NCBI GenBank assembly: GCA_024305745.1
Contig: JAHRBS010000005.1
Coordinates: 496,001 to 560,000, forward strand
Direction of reading: 5' to 3'
DNA length: 64,000 nt
DNA from: Polyporus tsugae
Lineage: Eukaryota > Basidiomycota > Agaricomycetes > Polyporales > Polyporaceae
Shown: positions 22,300-33,304 of the stretch, one piece after another
Numbering within the stretch: position 1 is the first letter of the stretch
Layout: every line of letters starts with the position of its first letter
Program-made: the position numbers and the translations under genes
The notes under the pieces: model-generated
Seen by the model: only the letters and a program-made list of their open reading frames with translations
What the model was told of the DNA's origin: nothing
Database searches by the model: none

Positions 22300-25200
22300 T
22301 TATATCTTCGACTTCACCTCCCGCAGACGGGCGTGCGGCATGCTCTCGTCTGTGCACACACGATCAATCAGCCCCAGCCTCACATCCCATGAGCCGGAAC
22401 TCAAGTGAAAGTGAACACTCACAGTTGGAGTCGAACAGCCTGTCCCCAGGCACCGGTACGATGTGCGCGCGCAGGCTCGACGCGTCGACCATCTCGGGCC
22501 TGATCTCGCTCAGGCTCCTCGCGCCGATCAGGCGCATGTTCATCTCGAACTCGTCCGTCAGGATGTTGAGCGCGTGGTCGACGCCTTCGAACCCGTACGA
22601 CGAGAATGCGTACAGGAACGGGCGGCCGACGCCGACGGCGGTGGCGCCCAGTGCGACGGCCTTGAGGACGTCGTTGGCGCGCCGCACGCCCCCATCGACG
22701 AACAGCTGGAACTTGTCGTTGGGGAAGACGAGCCCGCGGCGCGCGCCGAGCTCGCGGACGACCTCGGCGAGGACCTCGATGCCGGAGCGGGAGAAGTCGA
22801 GCTGGCGGCCGCCGTGGTTGGAGAGGACGACGCCGGCGAGGCCCGCGTCGTACGCCTGGAGCGCGTCTTCCCAGCACTGGACGCCCTTCAGGATGAGCGG
22901 CACTGCGAGGGAGGGATTTTGTTGTTAGACGCTAGTGGGATAGTGGAAGAGGGTGCGTCTGCGAATACAATAGACGCACTCTTTGTGATGCTCTGGAACC
23001 AGGGGATGTCCTTCCAGTCGAGGCTGGGGTCAATGAAGGAGCTGATGGCCCGTGCGGCGCCTTGCATGCGGTCGACCTTGCCGTCCTGCTGATTGGCGGT
23101 CACTTCTGCGGGGTCCTCCGCCTCGAACTTCTGCCGCATGTCCTGTTCATGTCACGGCTGCAAGTTTATCCTCTTGTCCGAATGTAAGAGAAGGACAGAC
23201 AGACAGACAGACAGACCTTTTCGCGGCGACCGAGCTGAGGAGCGTCGACGGTGATGAAGAGCGCCTTGATGCCGCGCTTCTCGGCGTGCTGCACGAACTT
23301 CTTGCTGATTTCGCGGTCTTGGTTCACGTACCTGCGACCACTGTGAGAACATACTTAGAGCGAGTGGACGTGGATTTGGACTTACAACTGGAGGAATTGC
23401 ACTTGTCCAGGCTGAGCTGCATCGACCAGCTCGTCAAATGCACACGAAGCCAGAGTCGGGATCTACATATGCGCAAAGAATCAGCGCATACACTCGGGAA
23501 ATAGCCTGTATATGCGCACCATCTGGATGATACCATGCTTTGCTGCCGCCCTCGTGAGGTTGAGCTCACCATCCGGGTGTCCCAGCTTGCCGAGAGCAGT
23601 GGCGGTCTGTGAGAACGACATGAGTAACTATGCGTCTTTGATGGTACGCTTCCTCACTGACGATATACAACGGCATCTTGGAGAAATGTCCCAGGATCTT
23701 CGTTGACCAGTCCACATTCGTGACATCTCTGAGAATCCGTGGTCTCCACCATATTCTATAAAGTGTCTCATGTAAGTAAATAGAAGTAGCGCTGACGTGC
23801 GCCCTCGTCTCATCTCACCTGTGGTACGCGACATGGTTTTCACGGTTCGTGATCTCGTCTTCGGCAGCGGAGCTGTAGTACGCCCACGCCTTCTCGGGCA
23901 TGACCACCCTCGCAATAGCCTAGACACCTCCCGTCATCAAGGGAGATAGAAACGGCATAAATGCGCGAAAGACCCGCCTCGAAGTCATGAAGATTCAAAA
24001 TTTCGGAGAGCGAGGGACGGTTCGCGACCCGCTCCAAACGCTGCTTCTCCGCGTCCGTGACCTCGACCTCAACCTTCAGGACCGTTCCCGGGTCGACAGT
24101 TCCCAGGCTGAATACGAGCATCGTCACCATGTTACAACAGGACGACGGGGTGTTATTGTACTCACTGCTTCTCTGGGGGGAGGTGTGTCGTGATGGCATC
24201 CGGTGGGTGAATGGGGTCGTATTCCGCACTGTACAGAGGATGAGCGTTGCTGAAACTGTTGAGGCTGGAACATATCCTCCTTACGTCGCGTCCTTGCCGG
24301 CGTACTTGAGAATGATCCTGCTCCCGCCGGGATGGTCTAATACAAAATCTCGGTTTCGATCTGCTATGGATGAGGACTCGGCTCACCATCCAGGAAGTCT
24401 GTAACGTCATAAACCTTGCCTGCAAAGACAGTAAGAAACCCGGTCAGTAACGGATAGCTTGGGAGATAGGTGAACTCGTGAGGGCCCGACTCGCACACCC
24501 CCGTGGACTAGGAGAGAAAAGGCCCTTGCTTCCGAGCAATGGCTTTCCGCTCTTTCCCATGCATCCCGGACACAGTCTCTTATCTTCATGATACCGGCAT
24601 TCATCTCGGTACCAGAAGCATTGGACCATACGTCGAGAAGGAAGGGGAAGAGGGGAAGATAAAGGCGGGAGTCAGGTCCAATATGTCTAGTGAATCTGCC
24701 ACCCATAGAGGGGTCCATTTCGGCATTCTGGTTCTCCGACGAGCTGTAAATATTACGGATAGAACGGTGCAGCCCAGACGCACATACGGACGCTAGTAAA
24801 GGTGGGACTCGGCCGGTCGCAAAATATTGCAACTCTGGTATCCCGGATGAGTTCCACTAGTACTTCCACTGTTCTCGTAAATACTCAGAGTGCACTCCGG
24901 CCCAAGGCTCAAAACTCGTGCACGACCTTCTTCAGCTTCGCGGTGATGGGAAGTATTGGAGACGCGTAATGTAGCATCCGGGCTGCTAGGGGGGCCCCCA
25001 CCGGTCTGTACGTATACTTAATTCACCTGACGTTAAGGCAAGGGCTCTACGTGTCTCCTCTCGCTGTCCTTCCTATTATAGACCACACATGTGAGACCAT
25101 GCCTGACGTCTGGTGATGAGGTTACACGAAAATGGGGAGTTGGATGATGGGTCATGCGGGATGCGTTTACGTATGCCCAACCTGGCCTCGAAACTGGCTC

Positions 25201-25330
25201 AACGCACGGCCGGCTAGAGGCACATGGAAACCAGACGCAAATTATGGAACTCACCATGCACGATAATCCAACAGCTCTCTCGCGAGTTGTGAGTCGCGAC
25301 TTCTTTCCCGGATATCATCACCTTGGACAT
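22300..25330 (-). CDS. Flavocytochrome b2-type 2-hydroxyacid dehydrogenase, copy 1
   Basis: Cytochrome b5 domain fused to an FMN-dependent alpha-hydroxyacid dehydrogenase, oxidising L-lactate or a related acid such as glyoxylate or glycolate. 13 exons, low to high: 22300-22349, 22433-22902, 22980-23142, 23217-23331, 23386-23462, 23520-23606, 23662-23755, 23819-23919, 23977-24107, 24166-24228, 24285-24336, 24387-24419, 25255-25330. They total 1512 nt, 503 residues. The haem ligands sit in HPGG and YDPIHPPDAI. The FMN domain has FITVDAPQLGRREKDMR, the catalytic His/Arg motif SNHGGRQLD, and DGGVRRANDVLKAVALGATA. The N-terminus (MSKVMISGKEVATHNSRESC) has no obvious mitochondrial presequence. The C-terminus is KSKI, a PTS1 variant. 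Intron 1 is 835 nt, and the intron at 23920-23976 needs a GC donor. Confidence 0.9.
23194..23216. repeat. GACA microsatellite in an intron
   Basis: About six GACA units, lying inside the intron 23143-23216 of the flavocytochrome gene and reaching its 5' splice site on the minus strand (GTCTGTCT...). Confidence 0.9.
24420..25254 (-). other. Enlarged first intron (835 nt) of flavocytochrome copy 1
   Basis: Bounded by GTGAGT and TTTGCAG. The equivalent intron of copy 2 is 64 nt (35427-35490). No coding motif or terminal repeat was recognised inside. Some kind of insertion is the simplest explanation. Confidence 0.7.
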
Positions 25331-26693
25331 GTTCGTGAACGTCAACCGAGACGGATGGAGAAGGAGAGGGTACCCAGGAGAGTTGTGAAGAGAGGAGCAA
25401 GAGATGGTGGTGGTCGTTGGTCAAGAGGGCGGGAGACACGTAACATGACGAGGGTGAATGGAGTTGGCGAGAGTCTCATGTTCCCGTCTGCTTTGGCGAA
25501 CGCACGGTTAATGTGGGGCCGGCCCGAGCTTGCCGTCGGAAGCGGGGCCCCGCGGAACGGCATCCAATCTACTATCTAGCTTCCTCTCCATTACTCATCC
25601 ACATCCTTGCCCTTGCCCTTGCCCCGTCGCACTCGAATTTATAACCTCCCGCTTGAATGCGAAGTACACCCAACTCGTCGATGCTTACCGAATCCAGTTC
25701 AAAATTTGACAGTCTAGATATAATTAGACTGGACCGACCTTCTTGCTTCTCCAACAATTGCCGCCATACACCAGCTGGTGATACAAAAGCCAACCTCGAC
25801 GTCTCTTCATCGCTCCAAACCTCCCCTTTTCCTCCGCGTGCAAACTTTGAGTGAGTGATTCTGTTCAACCTTCAGCTTATACGAGATGGCGATGACTCAG
25901 AGCTGCTAGGTTTCAGAAGCTGTCTTCCCTGGCCGCGTGCCAATTGCGCCTTCGGTGGTTCACATATGCCCACCGTGCGACTGTACGGTGCGATGATTAA
26001 CTACGTTCGTAGACCGTCAACGTCCGAGTGTCCCTCAGCATATGGCCATTCGACTTTTCACACATGTGGTAAACACCGCCCGCGCCCAAGAAGCTCATCA
26101 GCAGAGCGTCTGAACGCCCAATCTCCCTGCCCTGCAGTGCAACACCTGTACAGCGCAAAAAACTTCGCGCGCCGAATCGCCTAGGTCGCAACGAGAAGTA
26201 TCGATCGGACCACGAAGTGATGTGCATCGGTATGTTTCCCACTGACAGAATCTTCAGCTACCCCCTTAGCCGAATCGTCGTATTTCAAGGGGAGGCTGAC
26301 GAGGCGTATTGCTTTCACGAAACAGGTCTCCAACCTCTCGTTATAGCCCTTTCAAGTCAAACTATCCAACGATGCATGTACTGCCCTCGCAGCGCAGCGG
26401 CTGCCAGACGGACCGCCCAACAGTGGCGTTGATACGACCACCTGCGGCGTTCAACTCGTGTGCGCCAAGAAAGCGGTATCTAGTTCTTTTGTGGGTACCA
26501 TAACCTTGTCTTGAGAAGTTTGCTCGACTGAGGGCCCGCTCATGCATCAGCTGTAGGTGATCGATAAAGCCTGCATAAGTACGTACAGTACACTCTATTC
26601 CCGACCCTCCGAGTCGTCTCTGACCCCCACTGTGCCCCCGCCATTCACCTGTCTCGTTGGGATTAGTTCTGCGCCCTGTGACCGCAGCCAACC
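25331..26693. other. Divergent intergenic region
   Basis: About 1.36 kb between the starts of flavocytochrome copy 1 (-) and the PY-motif membrane protein (+). No supported gene; short frames only. Confidence 0.5.
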
Positions 26694-28392
26694 ATGTCCG
26701 GCAGCAACTCACCCACAGTCGTAATTGATGACACCAACGTGCACTACAATACCTCGCGCGACGCTGGTCAGGCTATCGCGCCCTCGAATGCGGTGATCAA
26801 CTCGGTCACTAACGCGAAGGCGTCACCCTGGAACGACACCCTCGCCGTCCTCACAAGTCCCATTAGCTTCTGGTATAACGTCACAGGTCAGTAGTGCCGT
26901 TATGTGCGCATATATCCATCTGTCTGAGCAACAGAGGCTGCTCCTACTAGGTTACAGCCGGATCGCAGTGTATGGAGCCCTCATTCCGCCCTCGAACGTA
27001 GGGGTCACCGCTTGGGCAAACTACACCGTCAATGGAAACTACACAGCGGCGAACGTCACGACATCCACGCACATCGTGACCGACTTCCCCCTGTTCACGT
27101 CCGTCGAGCTCGATCCTAACGAGCAGTACAACCTCACAGTTGATATCTGGGCGTCGGGCGACGCCCCCTATTTATTCGACTATCTCCTCGCGTTTTCTCC
27201 CCCACATCCCACGCCTATTTCGACGTCCAACACCGCATCAAGCACGAGCACTGCGCAATCTACATCTACTGGCACGGCCCCGTCGTCCTCGAATTCAATC
27301 AACATCTCACATCCCATAACCATAATCGGAGCTCTGGCAGGGGCATGTGCACTGCTCCTTGCGTTGTGGCTCCTCACGCTGTGCTGCTGGTGCCGCAGTC
27401 GAGGATCCAAACCCAAGACGACCGGTGATTGTCCTTGTCTTTTCAGCTTATCGTGCTTAACATGCTAACGAATCGTTGCACACGTAGAAGACTCTATGGG
27501 CCCAGAGCCTCCCTTCGCCCCTCGCCCCACAGTAAACAAGAGCGCGATCCTGGTCTCGGCAAAGACATCGAGAAGAGCTGACTCGTTCCTGCAGTCCCCT
27601 CTTCAAGCATCCTCTACCACGCTCGCTCCGGCACTTGGTCTCTCTCTTGTCCCAGAGCGTGCTCCTACGCCCGTCAGCGTGGCATCTGCGCCTAGGCCAG
27701 CAACCACATACGTGCCTGACCACGGGCAATCCACCGCTGGGCCGGCCCACCATCGCTCCGCGACGCTGCCGACTCAACACCACTTCGAGATCCCATATCC
27801 GAGTGCGATGACGCGCGACGTTGACGAGCGGCCCATCATTGCTCAACACATGCTCCCGCATGCAGCTTCGATGCCGCGTCTTGGCGCTGGCATGTCGACG
27901 CCCACAACGCTGCCGCTTCCGACGCCTTTTGAACACCCGCCTGCGAGGCAGGTCCTCCGCCCAGAATCGCCCCTGCGCAACCCCTACGATGATCTATACG
28001 GACACCTGGACGCCCCGGCGCCCGTGGGCGCCGCTACGACGGCCTCAGGGTCGTCCACGCCCATAGGCACGAGGTCTCGCTCCCCCGCACTGACGACGCC
28101 AGCGCCAGCCCCCTCCGCCATGCCCACATCCGCATCCACATCCGCATCCACGATAACGGCCCTGTCCACCAGTGGCCCTTCCATCTCAGCGTCAGCGTCA
28201 GCGCCCGTACAGCCCGAGCCCACAACAGCCGCGCCCGCTCCGGCGCCAGCCAAGGCTAATAGTAGGCCGAACGAATACCCGCCCGAGAAGAGGGAAGTGC
28301 GGCTGGAGCCGCCGGCGCCGCAGGCTTCTGCGTCCTCACCGGAGAGGGACCGTGACGACTTCGCGGACAGCCCGCCGGCGTACAGCTCCTAA
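26694..28392 (+). CDS. Single-pass membrane protein with glycosylated ectodomain and C-terminal PPAY
   Basis: 523 residues from exons 26694-26886, 26951-27424, 27488-28392 (frame closes). Start at ACCATGTCCGGC. No classical N-terminal signal peptide is visible. The ectodomain has many N-glycosylation sequons (NVT, NYT, NDT). It is followed by a Ser/Thr stalk rich in STSTG-type text and one helix (TIIGALAGACALLLALWLL) ending in CCWCRSRGSKPKT. The cytosolic tail is long, Pro/Ser/Ala-rich and low complexity, and ends in ADSPPAYSS, a PPxY motif six residues from the C-terminus. This layout matches basidiomycete surface sensor-like proteins of unknown ligand. A role as Rsp5 substrate is inferred from PPAY only. 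Confidence 0.78.
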
Positions 28393-29027
28393 GTTAGTCG
28401 ACTGGCCAGTCTCGGGAAGCTCGGGTTCGTGCCGCTGGCAATGGGCATGTCACTGTCTTGAAAACGCGAGCCCGGGTCCGAGTGGGCGGCTGTTATCGAT
28501 CTACTGACTGGCTTACTGTACTGCGTACCGGGCTGCCAGTGGCGCACCGGTGCGCAGTGTACGGTGTTTTCCACGGTACCCTGTACGACTGGTCGCGCTA
28601 TGTAATTTGGAGATGGGTTCAATTGCCGGAGACGCGACCACAACTTGAACCACATTCAAGTTCCTAGCTGACACGGCGTGTTGGGTGGTTCGGACTCGGA
28701 TGGTGGGCTGTGATTCTGACCGAGTCGGACATCATGTCACGAAATATATATAACTTGCCGATCATGATATACTTGTACTGTACCAGACTCTCCGCGGCGG
28801 GCTGGCACTCCGCATGTGGACTACAATCGTTCGCGCAAAATTCTCGCCAAGTTCATCAGGTGCAGGCTGAGCTCGAGGCTAGAATCCCATATGTATGCCA
28901 GTGTACATATCCACATCTAGGAGACACGGCGGTATGGCTCCATGTATTCACGAACAGAAATCCCATAGCCTAGCTCCAAGCCTTCCGGCCCGGCCTTCAT
29001 CAGTTCCTGCGGTGCAAATAGTCGCCG
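28393..29027. other. Convergent 3' spacer
   Basis: Lies between the stops of the membrane protein gene and the deacetylase gene. No gene seen. Confidence 0.6.
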
Positions 29028-30611
29028 TCAGCCATGCCACTGGCGCTGCATTCCCTCTCGTATCGCTTCCGCGACCTGCACGAATACGTCTTCGACATGT
29101 GCGAGGTATGTATCTGTATTCTGGTCTTGGATGTTGCCAGGTGGGACGTCGAGTGTGAACGATGGTGCGTAGAGCGGAAACGCCCCATGGTCGGGTATGT
29201 CAGCTTCGGGAGATAGACGGCGCTCAAGCTGAGTAGGACAGTTCACAGTTAGCTGAGCTCGCCACTCTGGAAGCATCCCTACGCGTACCGCGATGGAGGT
29301 AAGATGGGTCCACGCTCGTGCAACGTTGGGGGAGTTATACCCGCCTAGGGTGGCACCATCAGGGATTTGGATGACACGATAGAGTGCGAAATGTCATACC
29401 ACCTCCCAGCAGCAGCGTTGCAGACTGCCAACCACATATTTGGCCAATACACCACCCCATGCTCCCTTCGCCATCCAGAGACCAGTTCCACGTTGCGTAG
29501 GGATCACCGGCAAGGCCGTCCGCACCGCATTGCACCACGACGTAGTGAGGCTGAAACGCGTTCTTGACACGCTCGACTAGAGGCCATATCCGATGGAAAG
29601 TCTTGTTGGATGCGCCTCGTTCTAGGGGCAGAGACAAAGTAAATGGGTCGAAGGCGGGATCGGAGGGGTCTGTCAACGCGGCAAGGGTTGATGCTGGGAA
29701 GAAGCCAGGGGCGGTATGGTGGATAGAGAAGGTGAGTACTTGAGGATATGACGACCCGGCTGAGGACCCAAAGAAGGCCTCAGAGACTCCGTCCGAGAAA
29801 TGCAAGTCGAAATCAAGGTACATGACTCGAGGCTTTAGCAGTGGTCTCTCTGGCGTCGCTGTCAGCACACGCTTCAGGGTGAGGATGGCGAGAACGCAGT
29901 CGGCGACATAGCAAAATCCCGACGCCTGTGCTTTCTGAGCATGATGCCTGTCAACGGCATGAGTATGCGAGCGACTGACAGAGGATGGAGTTAGACCTGC
30001 CACCGTCCCAGCAAATGGAAACATCAGCCGAGTCCTCTTTCAATGCTTTAGCGGCTGTATGGCGGGGAAAAACATGATTAGTACAATAAAGTAGAAGATG
30101 AGTATTGCACCTGAGATCTACCTGCCAATGTTGCTCCCGCCACCAAACGGACGTAATCCGGCAAATGAGGGAAGGTTGGACAGTCCTGACCAATGCTTAA
30201 GCTTAAGTGGCCAAATACAATCAGACAGTCGAACGTAACACGTACCTCCTCCAGCCCGTATTCTGTTTGCTGTGAATCGTCTGTAGCCCCGTCCACTTCA
30301 CCTCTCAGGAGCCGTTCTAGATAGTCGCGGTCATGGTAAGCAGAGAGGTCTCTAAACTGTGCCGGTGAAGGTCGCAACGTCTGCAACTTGACAGTCTTAT
30401 CATCTCCTTGGGTCTCAAGGAGTCCGAATGCCTGTACTAGTTTATGCACGAGGAACGAACGGTTCCGATTGGAAGGTAGCTGAGAGGATATCTGCGATGC
30501 CAAGTTAGATGCCGTATGCCAAGTGGCAAGTAGGCACAGTGGACCAACCTTGACTAATTCGTTCGATACAACGTAGGCCACCCTTCTTAACTTGTGCGGT
30601 TCTTCTTCCAT
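29028..30611 (-). CDS. Class I-like histone deacetylase (HDAC8/Hos-type)
   Basis: Zn-dependent deacetylase removing acetyl groups from lysine, probably on histones in the nucleus. Exons, low to high: 29028-29344, 29400-29947, 29997-30054, 30122-30185, 30246-30491, 30549-30611; 431 residues, frame closes. Start MEEEPHKLRRVAYVVS. Landmarks: AYHDRDYLERLL, the tandem-His motif RHHAQKAQASGFCYVADCVLA, the zinc site YLDFDLHFSDGVSEAF, the second zinc Asp in VVVQCGADGLAGD, and the transition-state Tyr in LLGGGGYNSPNVARAW. The usual HHGDG after DLD is HFSDG, but the two metal-binding positions (Asp-x-His) are kept. To my memory HFSD occurs in fungal HDAC8-type members. It is single-domain, without an Arb2 extension. 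Confidence 0.9.
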
Positions 30612-31465
30612 AGTACTGGTGTTGGTCGGAAAGGATGGGTGCGAACCGGTTGAAGTTGATCGGGCGCCGGGGCGGTGAAGTTCAAATACTTACTACTTAC
30701 TGCTTCAATGATCCAGGCTTACGGAAGTAAACAGACGGCTAATCATCGGAGTCTAAAAGCCGTATACCTTTTAAAACCCAGGCTAAGGACCTCTTGATTA
30801 CCTCTATTATTTATTATTGATCGGTACCAATCGAAACGTCGTGTCGACTCCTCAGGTTATGACTACTTTGCCGATCCGAGTCGACCCACAAGACTCGGAC
30901 TCCCCCCTGCATACTGCTGTCCGCGGCGGCATTCTTGTCAAGAGACTGCCATAGGCTTATGACATGTCCCTCACCGGTGCCGTCCGCCGCAAACTAGATG
31001 CACAACGACTTCCTTCTGGACTCGGATGCTTTAGTCACTAGGATCGAGAAAACCCGGGGGTGAGTTCGAGTCACAGTCTAGACCTCAAACTTTTGAACGA
31101 TTGACTTTCGTGATATGCATGGTTTGATGACCTGCCAGTGTAGGAGACTCCAGCCTAGCTCTTCACTTCGAACCGTCCGGTAAGTGAAATGCGATTTTGA
31201 GGACCTGCTTGCTAAGCTCATCGACTTCACACCGGTGGTTGCGGTACAGGTACAATTAAAGAAGAACGAAGTTAAATACGGAAGAACACGTCTCACGACA
31301 CATATATATAGATCCAAAACAACGTCCGAAGGAGAGCTAAATATTTGGGACAGATAGTACCACTACTGCGCGCGAAGGAGGGAATATGACACACAGGCTA
31401 GGCAGGTACGTGAACGAAGGAGCGGAACAGGCCGGGTGGCCCTGAGGTAGCAAGAGAAGAGTGAG
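30612..31465. other. Intergenic region upstream of the deacetylase
   Basis: AT-richer promoter-like DNA; no gene supported. Confidence 0.5.
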
Positions 31466-32118
31466 TCAAATGGTCGCCCGAACCGTCGTCTCTGGACACG
31501 CGTAACCATTCACAATCAGCCCAAGCTCGTGAAGACCCAACGAAAACGGTAATATATACCGAACGTCTTTGGCTTGTGGCGGCGGCAGCCCCAGCAACCC
31601 CAATTCACGAGCAATATGATAAGGAGCAGCCCACATTCCCCAGCGAGAATCCCGATTATGATGACGGCATGCGGGATGGGGGTCGGTCACCGTGAGTCGG
31701 ATAGCGCGGGCGGTTCCAAGCGCGATTGTCTGGGTAGTAACCTCGCCTGGGGTGGTGCAGTGAACCACTGTGGTGTCGACTACGGCGGAGGTTGCGTTGC
31801 TGTAGAACATTGCCACGGCGTGGGGAAGTAATCCCAAGGGTGCGGAGGGAATGGCGGGCGCGCGATGCCAAGAAGTCCAGAGATGAGGGCCGGGGATGGA
31901 GTCCATTGGCACGGATGGCACGCGTATTTATGTTGGTGTTTTAAATTATCTGTGGCTGAGGCACAAGGGCTTGGGGTAAAGGAGTCTCTGCTTCTGAGGA
32001 TAACGTTTCGTGTCAGAGGAGAGGAATACCAGGCGTACCCTAGAGACGCAGCAATCGGACATGAATGCGTGAACACGGCGGCAGATGGTCGGTCGTCGGG
32101 AAGGACCTCATCTAGCAT
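31466..32118 (-). pseudogene. Decayed relative of the 26694-28392 membrane protein
   Basis: One frame reads an ectodomain-like segment (FYSNATSAVVDTTVVHCTT, then TIALGTARAIRLTVTD). A one-base shift then reveals VIIIGILAGECGLLLIILLV and a juxtamembrane CWGCRRHKPKTFG. This parallels TIIGALAGACALLLALWLL and CWCRSRGSKPKTTG of the intact gene 4 kb away. No long cytosolic tail or PPAY end is found. Upstream, 31922-32118 holds further short frames. It reads as a frameshifted, truncated paralogue. The resemblance is at family level and short, so confidence is moderate. Confidence 0.5.
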
Positions 32119-33304
32119 TCAGTGTATCTAGACCAACCACAATGCACACCTCCCTTGAGAGGGGTATATGAAAGTACGATTTGGATCTCATTGAAGAGAC
32201 TCTGATCTGTTTCAGTATGACTTGTCAGCTTACCCGAACTTGAATACTACGACCGTGATGAGCATAGTAAGGTGGTAGTGAATGGGAATCGCGAACGCAC
32301 CGTGGGCATCGCCTTGTGGTTCAGCGACGTGTGTCGTTGCTACTACACATAACTGTCGTCTTCAGACGTAAACGGTTAGTCGAGCGCAGACCCTAGAAGA
32401 CCGTGTCTTTCCCTTTGGCGCCACTCCAACCACATCAACAGTCCTAGTCAACAGTCAAACGTGGTCTCCAGACGCCGGCGAAGTACTCCCTGCCAGGGGA
32501 CAAGACCAGGTGAATGCAGTCAAATGGCCCGACTGTCTCTCCTTGGCAACCCTTTCCGTTTACTCGTCCCAGGGCCACGTTCATCACCACCTCCACAGCC
32601 CTAGTACCCGGTTCTTAGCTTCAGAAAGTGCCACTCAGCGCAGACTCACCCCGACCCCCGGCCAACGCGCAGATAATAATATCGCTAGTCAGACGTCGCT
32701 CCGAGGTCATATGGAACCAGCGAACGATCTCACGAGCGGAAGAGAGTTCGACGGGAACCTCCACACGCTCGCACAAGGGCGAGATCCTTGTGGGCAGCCT
32801 GGTTGCGTCTGGTAGCTCTTACCATATCCTCCTCATGCCAAGCTCTGCGTTTCCGAGTCTGCTGTGTCAAGCGTGGGTGCAATGTTCGCAGAGTTAACAT
32901 CTCTCGTCAAAGAGAACCATAGCCGGCACGACTCGCACCTCATTAATGACCGGTGCGTTGTGTTGGTGGTTCGGAAGTCTCAGTGGTTGCGGTTGTGGAA
33001 GTTCTGTTGGACATCAACGCATGGTCTCGCGACCATGATGCTCGAGGATGGATAACACGAAGTACTTCTCCGCGATCCGACATCGCGTCCGATGTCACAA
33101 AGGTCCACACGGTCGCTGCGGGCAAGAACCACAAACTGTATTGCAGAGTCTCTGGCGATGCACAAAGAACAGGACTTACATACCAACATGCAGGATAGCA
33201 GACACAAGACAGATGACGCGTGAATATACATACAATCATGAGAGGCAGAGAGAACATCGCGCGACAGCAGTCGCCGATGGAAGCACACCGGGAGAACCAT
33301 GGTG
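32119..33304. other. Intergenic region without recognised gene
   Basis: Short frames only. Its right end is the 3' flank of flavocytochrome copy 2. Confidence 0.5.

Noticed and set aside
25572..25868. 98-codon minus-strand frame upstream of flavocytochrome copy 1
   Set aside because: Considered as an extra 5' exon, but the first exon at 25255-25330 already matches the N-terminus of the paralogue.
31040..31090. tRNA-like T-loop text GAGTTCGAGTC
   Set aside because: No matching acceptor stem, D-arm or anticodon arm could be folded around it.
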